This document shows positions 7,728-14,515 of a stretch of DNA of 64,000 bases, one piece after another (position 1 is the stretch's first letter; every line of letters starts with the position of its first letter). Both the position numbers and the translations under genes were made by a program. Source of the stretch: Actinacidiphila acididurans (GTDB lineage Bacteria > Actinomycetota > Actinomycetes > Streptomycetales > Streptomycetaceae); NCBI RefSeq assembly GCF_016918855.1, contig NZ_JADKYB010000008.1:339926-403925 (forward strand). Reading direction: 5' to 3'. The notes below the pieces were generated by a model. The model ran no database searches and was not told the origin of the DNA. It saw only the letters and a program-made list of their open reading frames with translations.

Positions 7728-7773
7728 GGCCCGCCGCCGGGCGGGCCCATAGGCGTGTGGCACGCTGACAGCC

Positions 7774-8778
7774 GTGCGCAGACGATTCCGGGCCGGACGG
7801 ACCACCGTGTCCCTGACCGTTTTCGCCGTGGCCGCGGTGGTCGCCGCGGTGCTGGTCGTGGGGGTCATGCGGCCGTCGGGCGGGGCGGCGCCGGCCAATG
7901 GGCCCTTTGCCGCCGACTTCACCGACATACAAGAAGTGGCACCGGATTCGGCGCCGCCCGCCGCGCAGGCGGGCGCGGCCACGGGAACGTACAGCGAGGA
8001 CTGCGGCCGGGACGAAGAAGGGCACCACAACGCGGACAATGTGGTGGTCTCACCGGGATTGGCGGCCGGCGCCCACCACACGCACGACTACGTCGGAAAT
8101 CTGTCGACCACCGCGTTCTCGACGGACTCGAGCCTGGCGGCCGCACAGACCACCTGCGCCGGCGGGGACCGCTCGACGTACTTCTGGCCGGTGCTGCGCC
8201 GCCAGGACCGGGCGTCGCCGCCGGGGGATCCGGGCTCGGTGGGCCCGCACGGGAACAGCGGGGCGTTGTTGCCGCCGGTGTCGGTGAGCCTGGAGTACCG
8301 GGGCAACGCGGTCAGCGACGTGGTGGCCATGCCGCGCTTCCTGCGGATGATGACGGGGGACCCGGCGGCCGGCACGCAGGGCCTCGCGCTGGCCCACGCC
8401 GCGTGGGGCTGTGCGGGCTTCCCGGACCGGCACACGATGCTGTACCCGCGCTGCCCGGACGGCGACCGCCTCACCCGTACCCTGGACTTCCCCGGCTGCT
8501 GGAACGGCCTGGACACCGACAGCTTCAACCACCGCACCCATGTGGCCTTCGCCGGCCCGAACGGGTCCTGCCCGCCCGGCACCTTCCCGATCCCGCAGCT
8601 CCACATCGTGGTCTCCTATGACGTGCCGCCCGGCGCCCCGATCGCACTCGACGCCTTCCCCGAGCAGCACCACAGCCCGGTCACCGATCACGCCGGTTTC
8701 GTGGACGTGATGACCGACGCCCAGATGGCCGCCGTCGTGAACTGCCTCAACCACGGCCGGCACTGCACAGCGGGCTGA
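7774..8778 (+). CDS. Exported DUF1996-domain protein
   Basis: A 334-residue protein with an N-terminal signal/anchor ('TTVSLTVFAVAAVVAAVLVVGVM', residues ~9-31) and a DUF1996 domain over ~70-325. Marks include 'GAHHTHDYVGN', 'CAGGDRSTYFWPVL', 'NSGALLPPVSVSLEYRG', 'FPGCWNGLDTDSFNHRTHVAF' and 'CPPGTFPIPQLHIVVSYD'. DUF1996 proteins are secreted and common in streptomycetes and fungi. Several His/Asp/Cys positions are conserved, but no reaction is established to my knowledge. The start is GTG with no clear Shine-Dalgarno. It sits alone between the repeat block and the sigma-factor operon. Confidence 0.82.
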   Translation: MRRRFRAGRTTVSLTVFAVAAVVAAVLVVGVMRPSGGAAPANGPFAADFTDIQEVAPDSAPPAAQAGAATGTYSEDCGRDEEGHHNADNVVVSPGLAAGAHHTHDYVGNLSTTAFSTDSSLAAAQTTCAGGDRSTYFWPVLRRQDRASPPGDPGSVGPHGNSGALLPPVSVSLEYRGNAVSDVVAMPRFLRMMTGDPAAGTQGLALAHAAWGCAGFPDRHTMLYPRCPDGDRLTRTLDFPGCWNGLDTDSFNHRTHVAFAGPNGSCPPGTFPIPQLHIVVSYDVPPGAPIALDAFPEQHHSPVTDHAGFVDVMTDAQMAAVVNCLNHGRHCTAG

Positions 8779-8876
8779 GCACAGGGGAGTCCGGCCGAAT
8801 TCCGCGCGGGAGTGAACCGCGACGCCGCCCCATCCGTGTCCACGGCGACCCACTCGGGAAAGGACGGAGTGAGTGA

Positions 8877-9449
8877 ATGTCACAACTGCGGTCTCGCGCT
8901 CGGCAGAGCACGAGTGACGAGGCGCTGGTCCGTGCGCTGTACGAGGAGCACGGGCGGGCGCTGCTGGCGTACGCCACGCGGCTGACCGGCGACCGCGCCG
9001 CCGCCGAGGACGTGGTCCAGGAGACCCTGATCCGGGCCTGGCGCCACCCGGAGGTCCTCACCAACGGCAAGGGCTCGGTTCGCGGCTGGCTGCTGACGGT
9101 CACCCGCAACATCGTCACCGACCGGTACCGGGCGAAGGCGTCCCGGCCCACCGAGGTCGCCGAGGTGTCCGAGACGGCCGCCGCGCCTTCGGTCCAGCGC
9201 GACCACGCCGAGCAGATCGTGGACTCGATGGTGCTCATGGAGGCGCTCGACCAGTTGTCGCCGGACCACCGCGACGTCCTGGTGGAGATCTACTACCGCG
9301 GCCACACGGTCACCGAGACGGCCGGCCGGCTCGGCATCCCGGAGGGCACGGTCAAGTCCCGGGCGCACTACGCGCTCAAGGCGCTGCGCGAGAAGTACGC
9401 CCGCAGACCCGGCGGCACCCCCGCCCGGCTTCAGGAGGTGGTCGTGTGA
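8877..9449 (+). CDS. ECF RNA polymerase sigma factor
   Basis: A 190-residue ECF sigma factor. Region 2 covers ~16-85 ('EEHGRALLAYATRLTGDRAAAEDVVQETLIRAWRHPEVL', 'RGWLLTVTRNIVTDRYRAK'). Region 4 covers ~128-178 ('LSPDHRDVLVEIYYRGHTVTETAGRLGIPEGTVKSRAHYALKALRE'). It would direct transcription of a small regulon when released by its anti-sigma factor. The ATG has AAAGGACGGAG upstream. It overlaps the anti-sigma gene by 4 nt (GTGA), the usual arrangement for co-translated sigma/anti-sigma pairs. The stimulus is unknown. Confidence 0.92.
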   Translation: MSQLRSRARQSTSDEALVRALYEEHGRALLAYATRLTGDRAAAEDVVQETLIRAWRHPEVLTNGKGSVRGWLLTVTRNIVTDRYRAKASRPTEVAEVSETAAAPSVQRDHAEQIVDSMVLMEALDQLSPDHRDVLVEIYYRGHTVTETAGRLGIPEGTVKSRAHYALKALREKYARRPGGTPARLQEVVV

Positions 9450-10177
9450 GCAGCGCCCAGGACGGTTTCGCCGAACTGCTCGCCCCGTACGTCCTCGGCG
9501 CGCTCGACGAAGACGATCAACGGGAGGTCGACGCACACGCCGCCTCCTGTGACGAGTGCCGGAAGGAGCTCGCGGAATTGCGGGAGATGGAGGCGATGCT
9601 CGGCACCGTGCCCCCGGAGGCGTTCCTGGACGGACCGCCGGACGACGCGGATCTGCTGCTGCAGCGCACACTGCGGCAGGTACGCGACGAGCGCACGGCG
9701 GACCGGCGGCGCCGGTCCCTCACCTTGGGCGCGGCCGTTGCCGCCTCGGCCGCGGCGGTCTTCCTCGGCGGCTACCTGGCCGGCGGCGGTTCCTCCGACT
9801 CGCAGGCCGCGCCCGCACCGCCGCCCACCACGACCGGCGCGCCGGTGACCGCCACCCCGCCGGCCGGCGTACGGGCCGTGTCGGCCACCGACCCCGTGAC
9901 GGGCGCCCGGCTGACGCTGCGCATGACCCCTGCCGCCGGCTGGGTACGGCTGAACGCGGCCGTGACCGGTATCCCGGCCGGCGAGCGCTGTCGCCTGGTC
10001 GTCGTGGACCGCTCCGGCCACCGCGAGGTCGCCGGGAGCTGGGTCGTCGGCCGCGCCCCGTCCGGCGGCGGCAAGGGCGCCGACCTCGACGGATCGGCCG
10101 CCACCGCCGCCCAGGACATCGCCTCGGTGGCGGTGGAGAACGACCACGGGAAGACGTACGTCAGCGCGTCCGTCTGA
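9446..10177 (+). CDS. Zinc anti-sigma factor (zf-HC2), membrane-bound
   Basis: A 243-residue protein. The N-terminal ZAS motif H31-x3-C35-x2-C38 ('HAASCDEC') is that of zinc-containing anti-sigma factors, and residues ~1-75 form the cytosolic sigma-binding domain. One membrane segment ('LTLGAAVAASAAAVFLGGYLAG') lies around residues 92-113. An exported C-terminal domain (~130-243) with 'GARLTLRMTPAAGWVRLNAAVTGIPAGERCRLVVVDRSG' follows. The GTG start overlaps the sigma gene. This indicates envelope or extracellular signalling; the trigger is unknown. Confidence 0.88.
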   Translation: MSSAQDGFAELLAPYVLGALDEDDQREVDAHAASCDECRKELAELREMEAMLGTVPPEAFLDGPPDDADLLLQRTLRQVRDERTADRRRRSLTLGAAVAASAAAVFLGGYLAGGGSSDSQAAPAPPPTTTGAPVTATPPAGVRAVSATDPVTGARLTLRMTPAAGWVRLNAAVTGIPAGERCRLVVVDRSGHREVAGSWVVGRAPSGGGKGADLDGSAATAAQDIASVAVENDHGKTYVSASV

Positions 10178-10214
10178 CCGACCGCCCCGGCGCCCGGTGC
10201 GCGCCCGGCGGTTG

Positions 10215-10253
10215 CCCGGCCCCGGCGGGAGCCGAACTCCCGCCGGGGCCGGG
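10215..10253 (+). terminator. Strong hairpin terminator after anti-sigma gene
   Basis: A perfect 17-bp stem with a 5-nt loop (CCGAA); the inner arms are GGCCCCGGCGGGAG and CTCCCGCCGGGGCC. It lies 38 nt after the anti-sigma stop and before the LPMO promoter, so it isolates the two transcription units. Confidence 0.7.
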
Positions 10254-10281
10254 GCTCGTGACTGCCGCCTTGCGCGGGCTG

Positions 10282-10310
10282 TTTACACGCACCTGATGGG
10301 CTGTTATGTT
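10282..10310 (+). promoter_or_regulatory. Vegetative-type promoter of the LPMO gene
   Basis: TTTACA (10282-10287) and TATGTT (10305-10310) are separated by 17 nt, close to the HrdB consensus and rare in such GC-rich DNA. The predicted start of transcription is around 10317, directly before the CebR-type operator. Confidence 0.6.
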
Positions 10311-10325
10311 CGCCGTACGAAATAT

Positions 10326-10339
10326 GGGAGCGCTCCCAT
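10326..10339 (+). promoter_or_regulatory. CebR-type operator (cellobiose/cellulose control)
   Basis: TGGGAGCGCTCCCA is an exact match to the 14-bp palindrome known as the CebR binding site in Streptomyces; flanking AT/AT bases extend the symmetry to 20 bp. It sits just downstream of the predicted transcription start, where a LacI-type repressor would block transcription. The gene should be induced by cello-oligosaccharides. The cebR gene is not in this window. Confidence 0.85.
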
Positions 10340-10421
10340 ATCGTGTTTCCCCCCACCACGCCCCGGGGACCCGGCTGCGGTGGCCAACGGCCTCGGGACG
10401 CTGCCGGAAAGGTCACCCACC

Positions 10422-11660
10422 TTGAAAAGGCGAAGGACACTCTCCCTCATAGCGGGACTGGGCACGCTGCTCGCGGCTCTGGGCTTCGTGCTCCTCGGCC
10501 AGGGCTCCGCGTCGGCGCACGGCGTCGCGATGATGCCCGGCTCCCGTACCTACCTGTGTTACGAGGACGCGCAGACCTCCACGGGCGCGCTCACCCCCAC
10601 CAATCCCGCCTGCGCCGCGGCGGTCGCGCAGAGCGGCACGACCCCGCTCTACAACTGGTTCGCGGTGCTGGACTCCAACGCGGGCGGCCGCGGCGCGGGT
10701 TACGTGCCGGACGGGACCATCTGCAGCGCGGGCAACAAGTCGCCGTACGACTTCTCCGCGTACAACGCGGCCCGGGACGACTGGCCGCGCACGCACCTGA
10801 CCTCGGGCTCGACCATCCAGCTCCAGTACAGCAACTGGGCGGCGCACCCGGGCACGTTCCGGGTGTACCTCACCAAGCAGGGCTGGTCGCCGACCACTCC
10901 GCTGGCGTGGGCCGACCTGGACCAGATCGGCAGTGTCACCAACCCGCCCGCGGTCGGCTCGCCGGGCACGGACGGCGGCCACTACTACTGGGACCAGGCG
11001 CTGCCCTCGGGCCGCTCCGGTAACGCCCTGCTGTTCATCCAGTGGGTCCGCTCGGACAGCAACGAGAACTTCTTCTCCTGCTCCGACATCGCCTTCGACG
11101 GCGGCAACGGCGAGGTCACCGGCATCCACCTCGGCGGTGGCACCACCACGACCGGCGGGACCACGACGAACGGCGGCACGACCACGAACGGTGGCACGAC
11201 CAGCGGGACCACGACCGGTGGTACGACCACGAACGGCGGGACCACCAGCGGAACCACCACCGGCACCACGAACGGCGGTACGACCACCGGGACCACGAAC
11301 GGCGGAACCACCGCCGGGACCACCACCGGCGGCACGACCGGCGGCACCGGTGACGGCACCTGCATGGCCATGTACTCGGTGACCAACTCCTGGGGCGGCG
11401 GCTTCCAGGGACAGGTCGAGGTCATGAACCACGGCACCTCGCCGAGCAGTCACTGGACGGTGAACTGGACGCCGGGTGACGGCACGACCATCACCCAGCT
11501 GTGGAACGGCACGCTGACCAGCAGCGGCGGCGCCGTCAAGGTGACCAACGCGGCCTACAACGGCACGATCGCCGCGGACGGCAACACCACCTTCGGCTTC
11601 ACCGCCAACTCGACCGGCAACAACACGCCCAAGGGCTCCATCACCTGCACGTTCTCCTGA
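10422..11660 (+). CDS. AA10 lytic polysaccharide monooxygenase with CBM2
   Basis: A 412-residue secreted copper LPMO. The signal peptide (1-32, RRR then hydrophobic core, ending SASA) should be cleaved so that His33 becomes the N-terminal histidine-brace residue ('HGVAMMPGSRTYLC'). The second copper histidine is His142 in 'NWAAHPG'. The AA10 domain covers ~33-235, a Thr/Gly/Asn repeat linker ~237-312, and a family 2 carbohydrate-binding module ~313-412 ('CMAMYSVTNSWGGGFQGQVEVMNHG...WTVNWTPGDG...GSITCTFS'). The enzyme oxidatively cleaves crystalline cellulose or chitin; the CebR box upstream favours cellulose. The TTG start is chosen because GGAAAGG lies 9 nt upstream and the signal peptide begins there. 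Confidence 0.93.
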   Translation: MKRRRTLSLIAGLGTLLAALGFVLLGQGSASAHGVAMMPGSRTYLCYEDAQTSTGALTPTNPACAAAVAQSGTTPLYNWFAVLDSNAGGRGAGYVPDGTICSAGNKSPYDFSAYNAARDDWPRTHLTSGSTIQLQYSNWAAHPGTFRVYLTKQGWSPTTPLAWADLDQIGSVTNPPAVGSPGTDGGHYYWDQALPSGRSGNALLFIQWVRSDSNENFFSCSDIAFDGGNGEVTGIHLGGGTTTTGGTTTNGGTTTNGGTTSGTTTGGTTTNGGTTSGTTTGTTNGGTTTGTTNGGTTAGTTTGGTTGGTGDGTCMAMYSVTNSWGGGFQGQVEVMNHGTSPSSHWTVNWTPGDGTTITQLWNGTLTSSGGAVKVTNAAYNGTIAADGNTTFGFTANSTGNNTPKGSITCTFS

Positions 11661-11674
11661 CGCCCGCGACACCG

Positions 11675-11714
11675 GCGCTGCCCCGCACCGCGACCCTGCG
11701 GTGCGGGGCAGCGC
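11675..11714. terminator. 17-bp bidirectional terminator hairpin
   Basis: GCGCTGCCCCGCACCGC pairs perfectly with GCGGTGCGGGGCAGCGC around a 6-nt loop. It lies between the convergent LPMO gene and the last gene of the Nit1C operon and could stop both. Confidence 0.75.
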
Positions 11715-11735
11715 TGTCCCGGGCCCCGGGCCGGC

Positions 11736-12809
11736 TCACAGCGAACGGTAGAAGTCCAGGTGCCGCCGGGCCGCCGCCTCCCATGTGTGCCGGGCGGCAA
11801 GGTCCCGCCCCGCGGCCCGGCGGGCGGGGGCGTCCTCCGTGAGGGCCACGGCGAGTTCGGCGGCCAGGTCCGCCGCAGTCGCGGCGAACCGGGCGGCCCC
11901 GCCGAAGACCTCGCGCAGCACCGGCAGGTCACGGACCACCAGCGGCACCCCGGCGGCCAGCGCCTCCATGGCCGCCAGGCCGAAGCCCTCCTTGACCGAC
12001 GGGAAGGCGAACGCGCCCGCACCGGCCACCAGGGCCGGCAGGTCCTCCTCCGGCACCGGGCCCAGGACCAGCGGATCGGCGCCGAGTTCGGCGGCCCGGG
12101 CCGCCCAGCGAGCCCGGTAGTCGCGGTAGTCGAACAGGGTCTCGCCGCCCGCGATCACCAGCCGCACCCCGCGGTGATCGGCGCGCAGCAGCGCGTACGC
12201 CTCCAGCAGGTCCAGCGAGCCCTTGCGCGGCTCGATTCCGCCCACGGTCAGCACGTACCGTCCCAGTTCGCGCCGCCACCGCTCGCGGGCGGCCGGGTCG
12301 ACCGCGGCGAACCGCTCGTACGCCACCGCGTTGGGGATGACCTCGGCCGTCAGGCCCCAGCCGGCGGCGAGTTCGCCGGCCACCGCCCGCGAGACGCAGA
12401 TGTGCGCGTACGGTTCGACGATCGCCCGCTCGTGGCAGGCGGCCAGTTCGGGCGTGGTGAAGTGATCGAGGTGGTGCACGGTGCGCACGCAGCGGCCCAC
12501 CGCGTTCGCGCTGATGCAGTCCTGGGCGTGCACCACGTCGTACGGCGCCGGGTCGAACGCCTCGCGCAGCACGGCGATCGACCGCAGCACGCGCTCGCCC
12601 ACCGTCTCCCCGTCCGGGCCGTCGGGGAAGGGCACGATCCGCACCCGTACGGCCGGGACGACCGGCCGGAAGAAGCCGGTGTCGCCGCCGCGGCCGAGCG
12701 ACCACACGGTGACGTCCTCGCCGGCGGCGGCCAGTGCCTCGGCCAGCGCGAGGGTGTGGACCACCCCGCCGCGCGGCTTGGTGGAGTAGCTGAGCAGGGC
12801 GATCTTCAT
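11736..12809 (-). CDS. GT4 glycosyltransferase, MSMEG_0565 family
   Basis: A 357-residue GT-B fold (GT4) glycosyltransferase. The N-terminal part is 'MKIALLSYSTKPRGGVVHTLALAEALAAAGEDVTVWSLGRGG'. The C-terminal donor-binding part includes 'LTVGGIEPRKGSLDLLEAYALL', 'LVLGPVPEEDLPALVAGAGAFAFPSVKEGFGLAAMEALAAGVPLV', with the E-x7-E type signature in 'KEGFGLAAME'. It matches the subfamily that travels with Nit1C clusters (named for M. smegmatis MSMEG_0565). Donor and acceptor are unknown; it may glycosylate the cluster's product. It is the last gene of the operon, with its start overlapping the previous stop (ATGA). Confidence 0.85.
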   Translation of the reverse strand: MKIALLSYSTKPRGGVVHTLALAEALAAAGEDVTVWSLGRGGDTGFFRPVVPAVRVRIVPFPDGPDGETVGERVLRSIAVLREAFDPAPYDVVHAQDCISANAVGRCVRTVHHLDHFTTPELAACHERAIVEPYAHICVSRAVAGELAAGWGLTAEVIPNAVAYERFAAVDPAARERWRRELGRYVLTVGGIEPRKGSLDLLEAYALLRADHRGVRLVIAGGETLFDYRDYRARWAARAAELGADPLVLGPVPEEDLPALVAGAGAFAFPSVKEGFGLAAMEALAAGVPLVVRDLPVLREVFGGAARFAATAADLAAELAVALTEDAPARRAAGRDLAARHTWEAAARRHLDFYRSL

Positions 12810-13642
12810 GTGGCGTGCTCCCGGTAGGCGGTCGGGCGGCGTTCGCCGAGGTGCCGCAGGACCTGGCGGGCCCGGTCGATCTCCGCGGCCACGTCGAGTT
12901 CGGCGACGGCCAGGCCCGCCTTGGCCCAGGTGCGGGCGAGGATGTCACCGCCGGGCCCGACCACCTTGGCCTGGCCCAGGAAACGCATCCCGCCCATCGA
13001 GCCGGTCTGGTTGGAGGAGGCGAGCACCACCTGGTTCTCCGCGGCCCGCGCCTGGTCGTACAGGTCGAACAGCCGGGCCTGGCGGTCCTGGGCCATCCGC
13101 GGGGCCCGGTTGGTGGTGCTGGTGGGCCAGGCGGACAGGCAGGCCAGGACCTGTGCCCCGTCCAGGGCCAGCGACCGGGCGGACTCGGGGAAGGTCTTGT
13201 CGTAGTCGATGAGCATGCCGACGCGGCCGACCGGCGTGTCGAAGGCGTCGAACCGGTCGCCGGGCGCGTAGGCGGCGACCTCGCCCGCCGGCAGGTGCAC
13301 CTTGCGGTGCCGGCCGAGGACGCCGTCGCCGCTCACGCACACCGCGGCGTTGTAGCGCTCGTCACCGGCGTCCTCGCAGTAGCCGACGCACACCACCATC
13401 TCGGCGGCGAGCGCGGCGATGCGCGGGATCAGCGGGTCGTCCGGCTTGAGCGCGGGCGGCAGCGCGTCCGGGTCGGGGTGCCGCAGGTCGGCCAGGTAGC
13501 CGCCGAGCGCGGCGTCGGGCAGCACCAGCAGCCCGGCGCCGGCCGCGCGGGCGTCCTCCACGATCTTGCCGATGCGCGCGAGGTCGAACTCCAGGTCGCG
13601 GCCGAAGTGGGCCGCCGCGGCCGCGATCCGGACGGTGCTCAT
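12806..13642 (-). CDS. Catalytically degenerate nitrilase-like protein in Nit1C operon
   Basis: A 278-residue carbon-nitrogen hydrolase-fold protein, clearly a paralogue of the nitrilase encoded just upstream ('HRKVH', 'GDRFDAFDTPVGRVGML', 'DKTFPESARSLALDGAQ', 'NQTGSMGGMRFLGQAKVV'). Two of the three catalytic residues are replaced: Glu by Asp43 ('LPDAALGGY') and the nucleophile Cys by Asp146 ('MLIDYDK'). Lys114 is kept. Without the cysteine no nitrilase or amidase thioester chemistry is possible. It may be a regulatory or structural partner of the active enzyme, since nitrilases form spiral oligomers. It is ATGA-coupled on both sides, so it is maintained and not decaying: no stop or frameshift is seen. 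Confidence 0.82.
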   Translation of the reverse strand: MSTVRIAAAAAHFGRDLEFDLARIGKIVEDARAAGAGLLVLPDAALGGYLADLRHPDPDALPPALKPDDPLIPRIAALAAEMVVCVGYCEDAGDERYNAAVCVSGDGVLGRHRKVHLPAGEVAAYAPGDRFDAFDTPVGRVGMLIDYDKTFPESARSLALDGAQVLACLSAWPTSTTNRAPRMAQDRQARLFDLYDQARAAENQVVLASSNQTGSMGGMRFLGQAKVVGPGGDILARTWAKAGLAVAELDVAAEIDRARQVLRHLGERRPTAYREHAT

Positions 13643-14490
13643 GCGCTGGCTGCTCCTGCGTACGTGTAGGTTTCCGGGCGCCGGTCGCGCAGGTGGCCCA
13701 TGGACCGGCGGGCGGTCTCCAGGGCGCGGGCGACGTCGAGTTCGGCGACCGCCAGGCCCGGTCCGACGCCGGTGCCGGCCAGGATCTCGCCGCCGGGATC
13801 GACGACCTTGGCGCTGCCGACGAAGCGTAGCGACCCGAACGTACCGGCTTGGTTGGCCGACAGCCACACGATCTGGTTCTCCAGCGCGCGGGCCCGGTCG
13901 AACAGGTCGAACCGGCGCTTCCAGCGGTCGTTCGCCAGATCGGCCGCGGGGGCGGTGCGCGCGCCCGGCCAGGCCGACACCACCACGCCGATCTCGGCGC
14001 CGTCCAGCGCCAGCGCGCGGGCGGATTCCGGGAACGCCTTGTCGTAGCAGATCATCATGCCGATCCGGCCGATCGGCGTGTCGAAGGCGTGGAAACGGTC
14101 GCCGGAGGCGTAGGAGGCGTCCTCGCTCAGCGGCTGGTGCACCTTGCGGTGGTTGCCGAGCACCCCGTCGCCGGTGACGCACACCACGCTGTTGTAGCGC
14201 CGGCCGTCCGCCCCGGCCTCGCAGTAGCCGGCGACCACCGTCATCGATCCGGCGAGCGCGGCCAGCCGGCGGATCTCCGGGCCGTCCGCGGCGAGCGCCG
14301 GCGGCCCGGCGTCCAGTTCCCCGTCGTCGTCCAGGCTGAGCAGGTAGCCGCCCAGGCACGCCTCCGGCAGTGCCAGCAGCCCGACCCCCTGCTCCCTGGC
14401 CTCCTCGATCAGCCGGCCGGCCGCCGCGAAGTCCGCTTCGAGGTCGCGGCCGAACGCGGCGGAGGCGGCCGCCATCCGAAGGGCGGTCAT
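13639..14490 (-). CDS. Nit1-subfamily nitrilase of Nit1C cluster
   Basis: A 283-residue nitrilase-superfamily enzyme with an intact Glu43-Lys116-Cys148 triad ('LPEACLGGYLL', 'HRKVHQP', 'MMICYDKAFPE'). It resembles the Synechocystis Nit6803/sll0784 type found in Nit1C clusters; members hydrolyse aliphatic or dinitrile substrates in vitro. The physiological substrate is presumably made or handled by the neighbouring radical SAM, acetyltransferase/AIR-synthase and flavoprotein. The start follows the previous stop by 25 nt, in a short region where GGTCATGCGGTCCCC is directly repeated. Its stop overlaps the pseudo-nitrilase start. Confidence 0.88.
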   Translation of the reverse strand: MTALRMAAASAAFGRDLEADFAAAGRLIEEAREQGVGLLALPEACLGGYLLSLDDDGELDAGPPALAADGPEIRRLAALAGSMTVVAGYCEAGADGRRYNSVVCVTGDGVLGNHRKVHQPLSEDASYASGDRFHAFDTPIGRIGMMICYDKAFPESARALALDGAEIGVVVSAWPGARTAPAADLANDRWKRRFDLFDRARALENQIVWLSANQAGTFGSLRFVGSAKVVDPGGEILAGTGVGPGLAVAELDVARALETARRSMGHLRDRRPETYTYAGAASA

Positions 14491-14515
14491 GCGGTCCCCC
14501 TGATCATGCGGGTGG

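Noticed and set aside
7153..7752. Apparent coding frames across the repeat block
   Set aside because: They are made of repeated intergenic modules with hairpins and have no domain or ribosome site.
11134..11352. CRISPR-like short repeats
   Set aside because: The units are in frame with the LPMO gene and encode its Thr/Gly linker; there are no regular spacers or cas genes.
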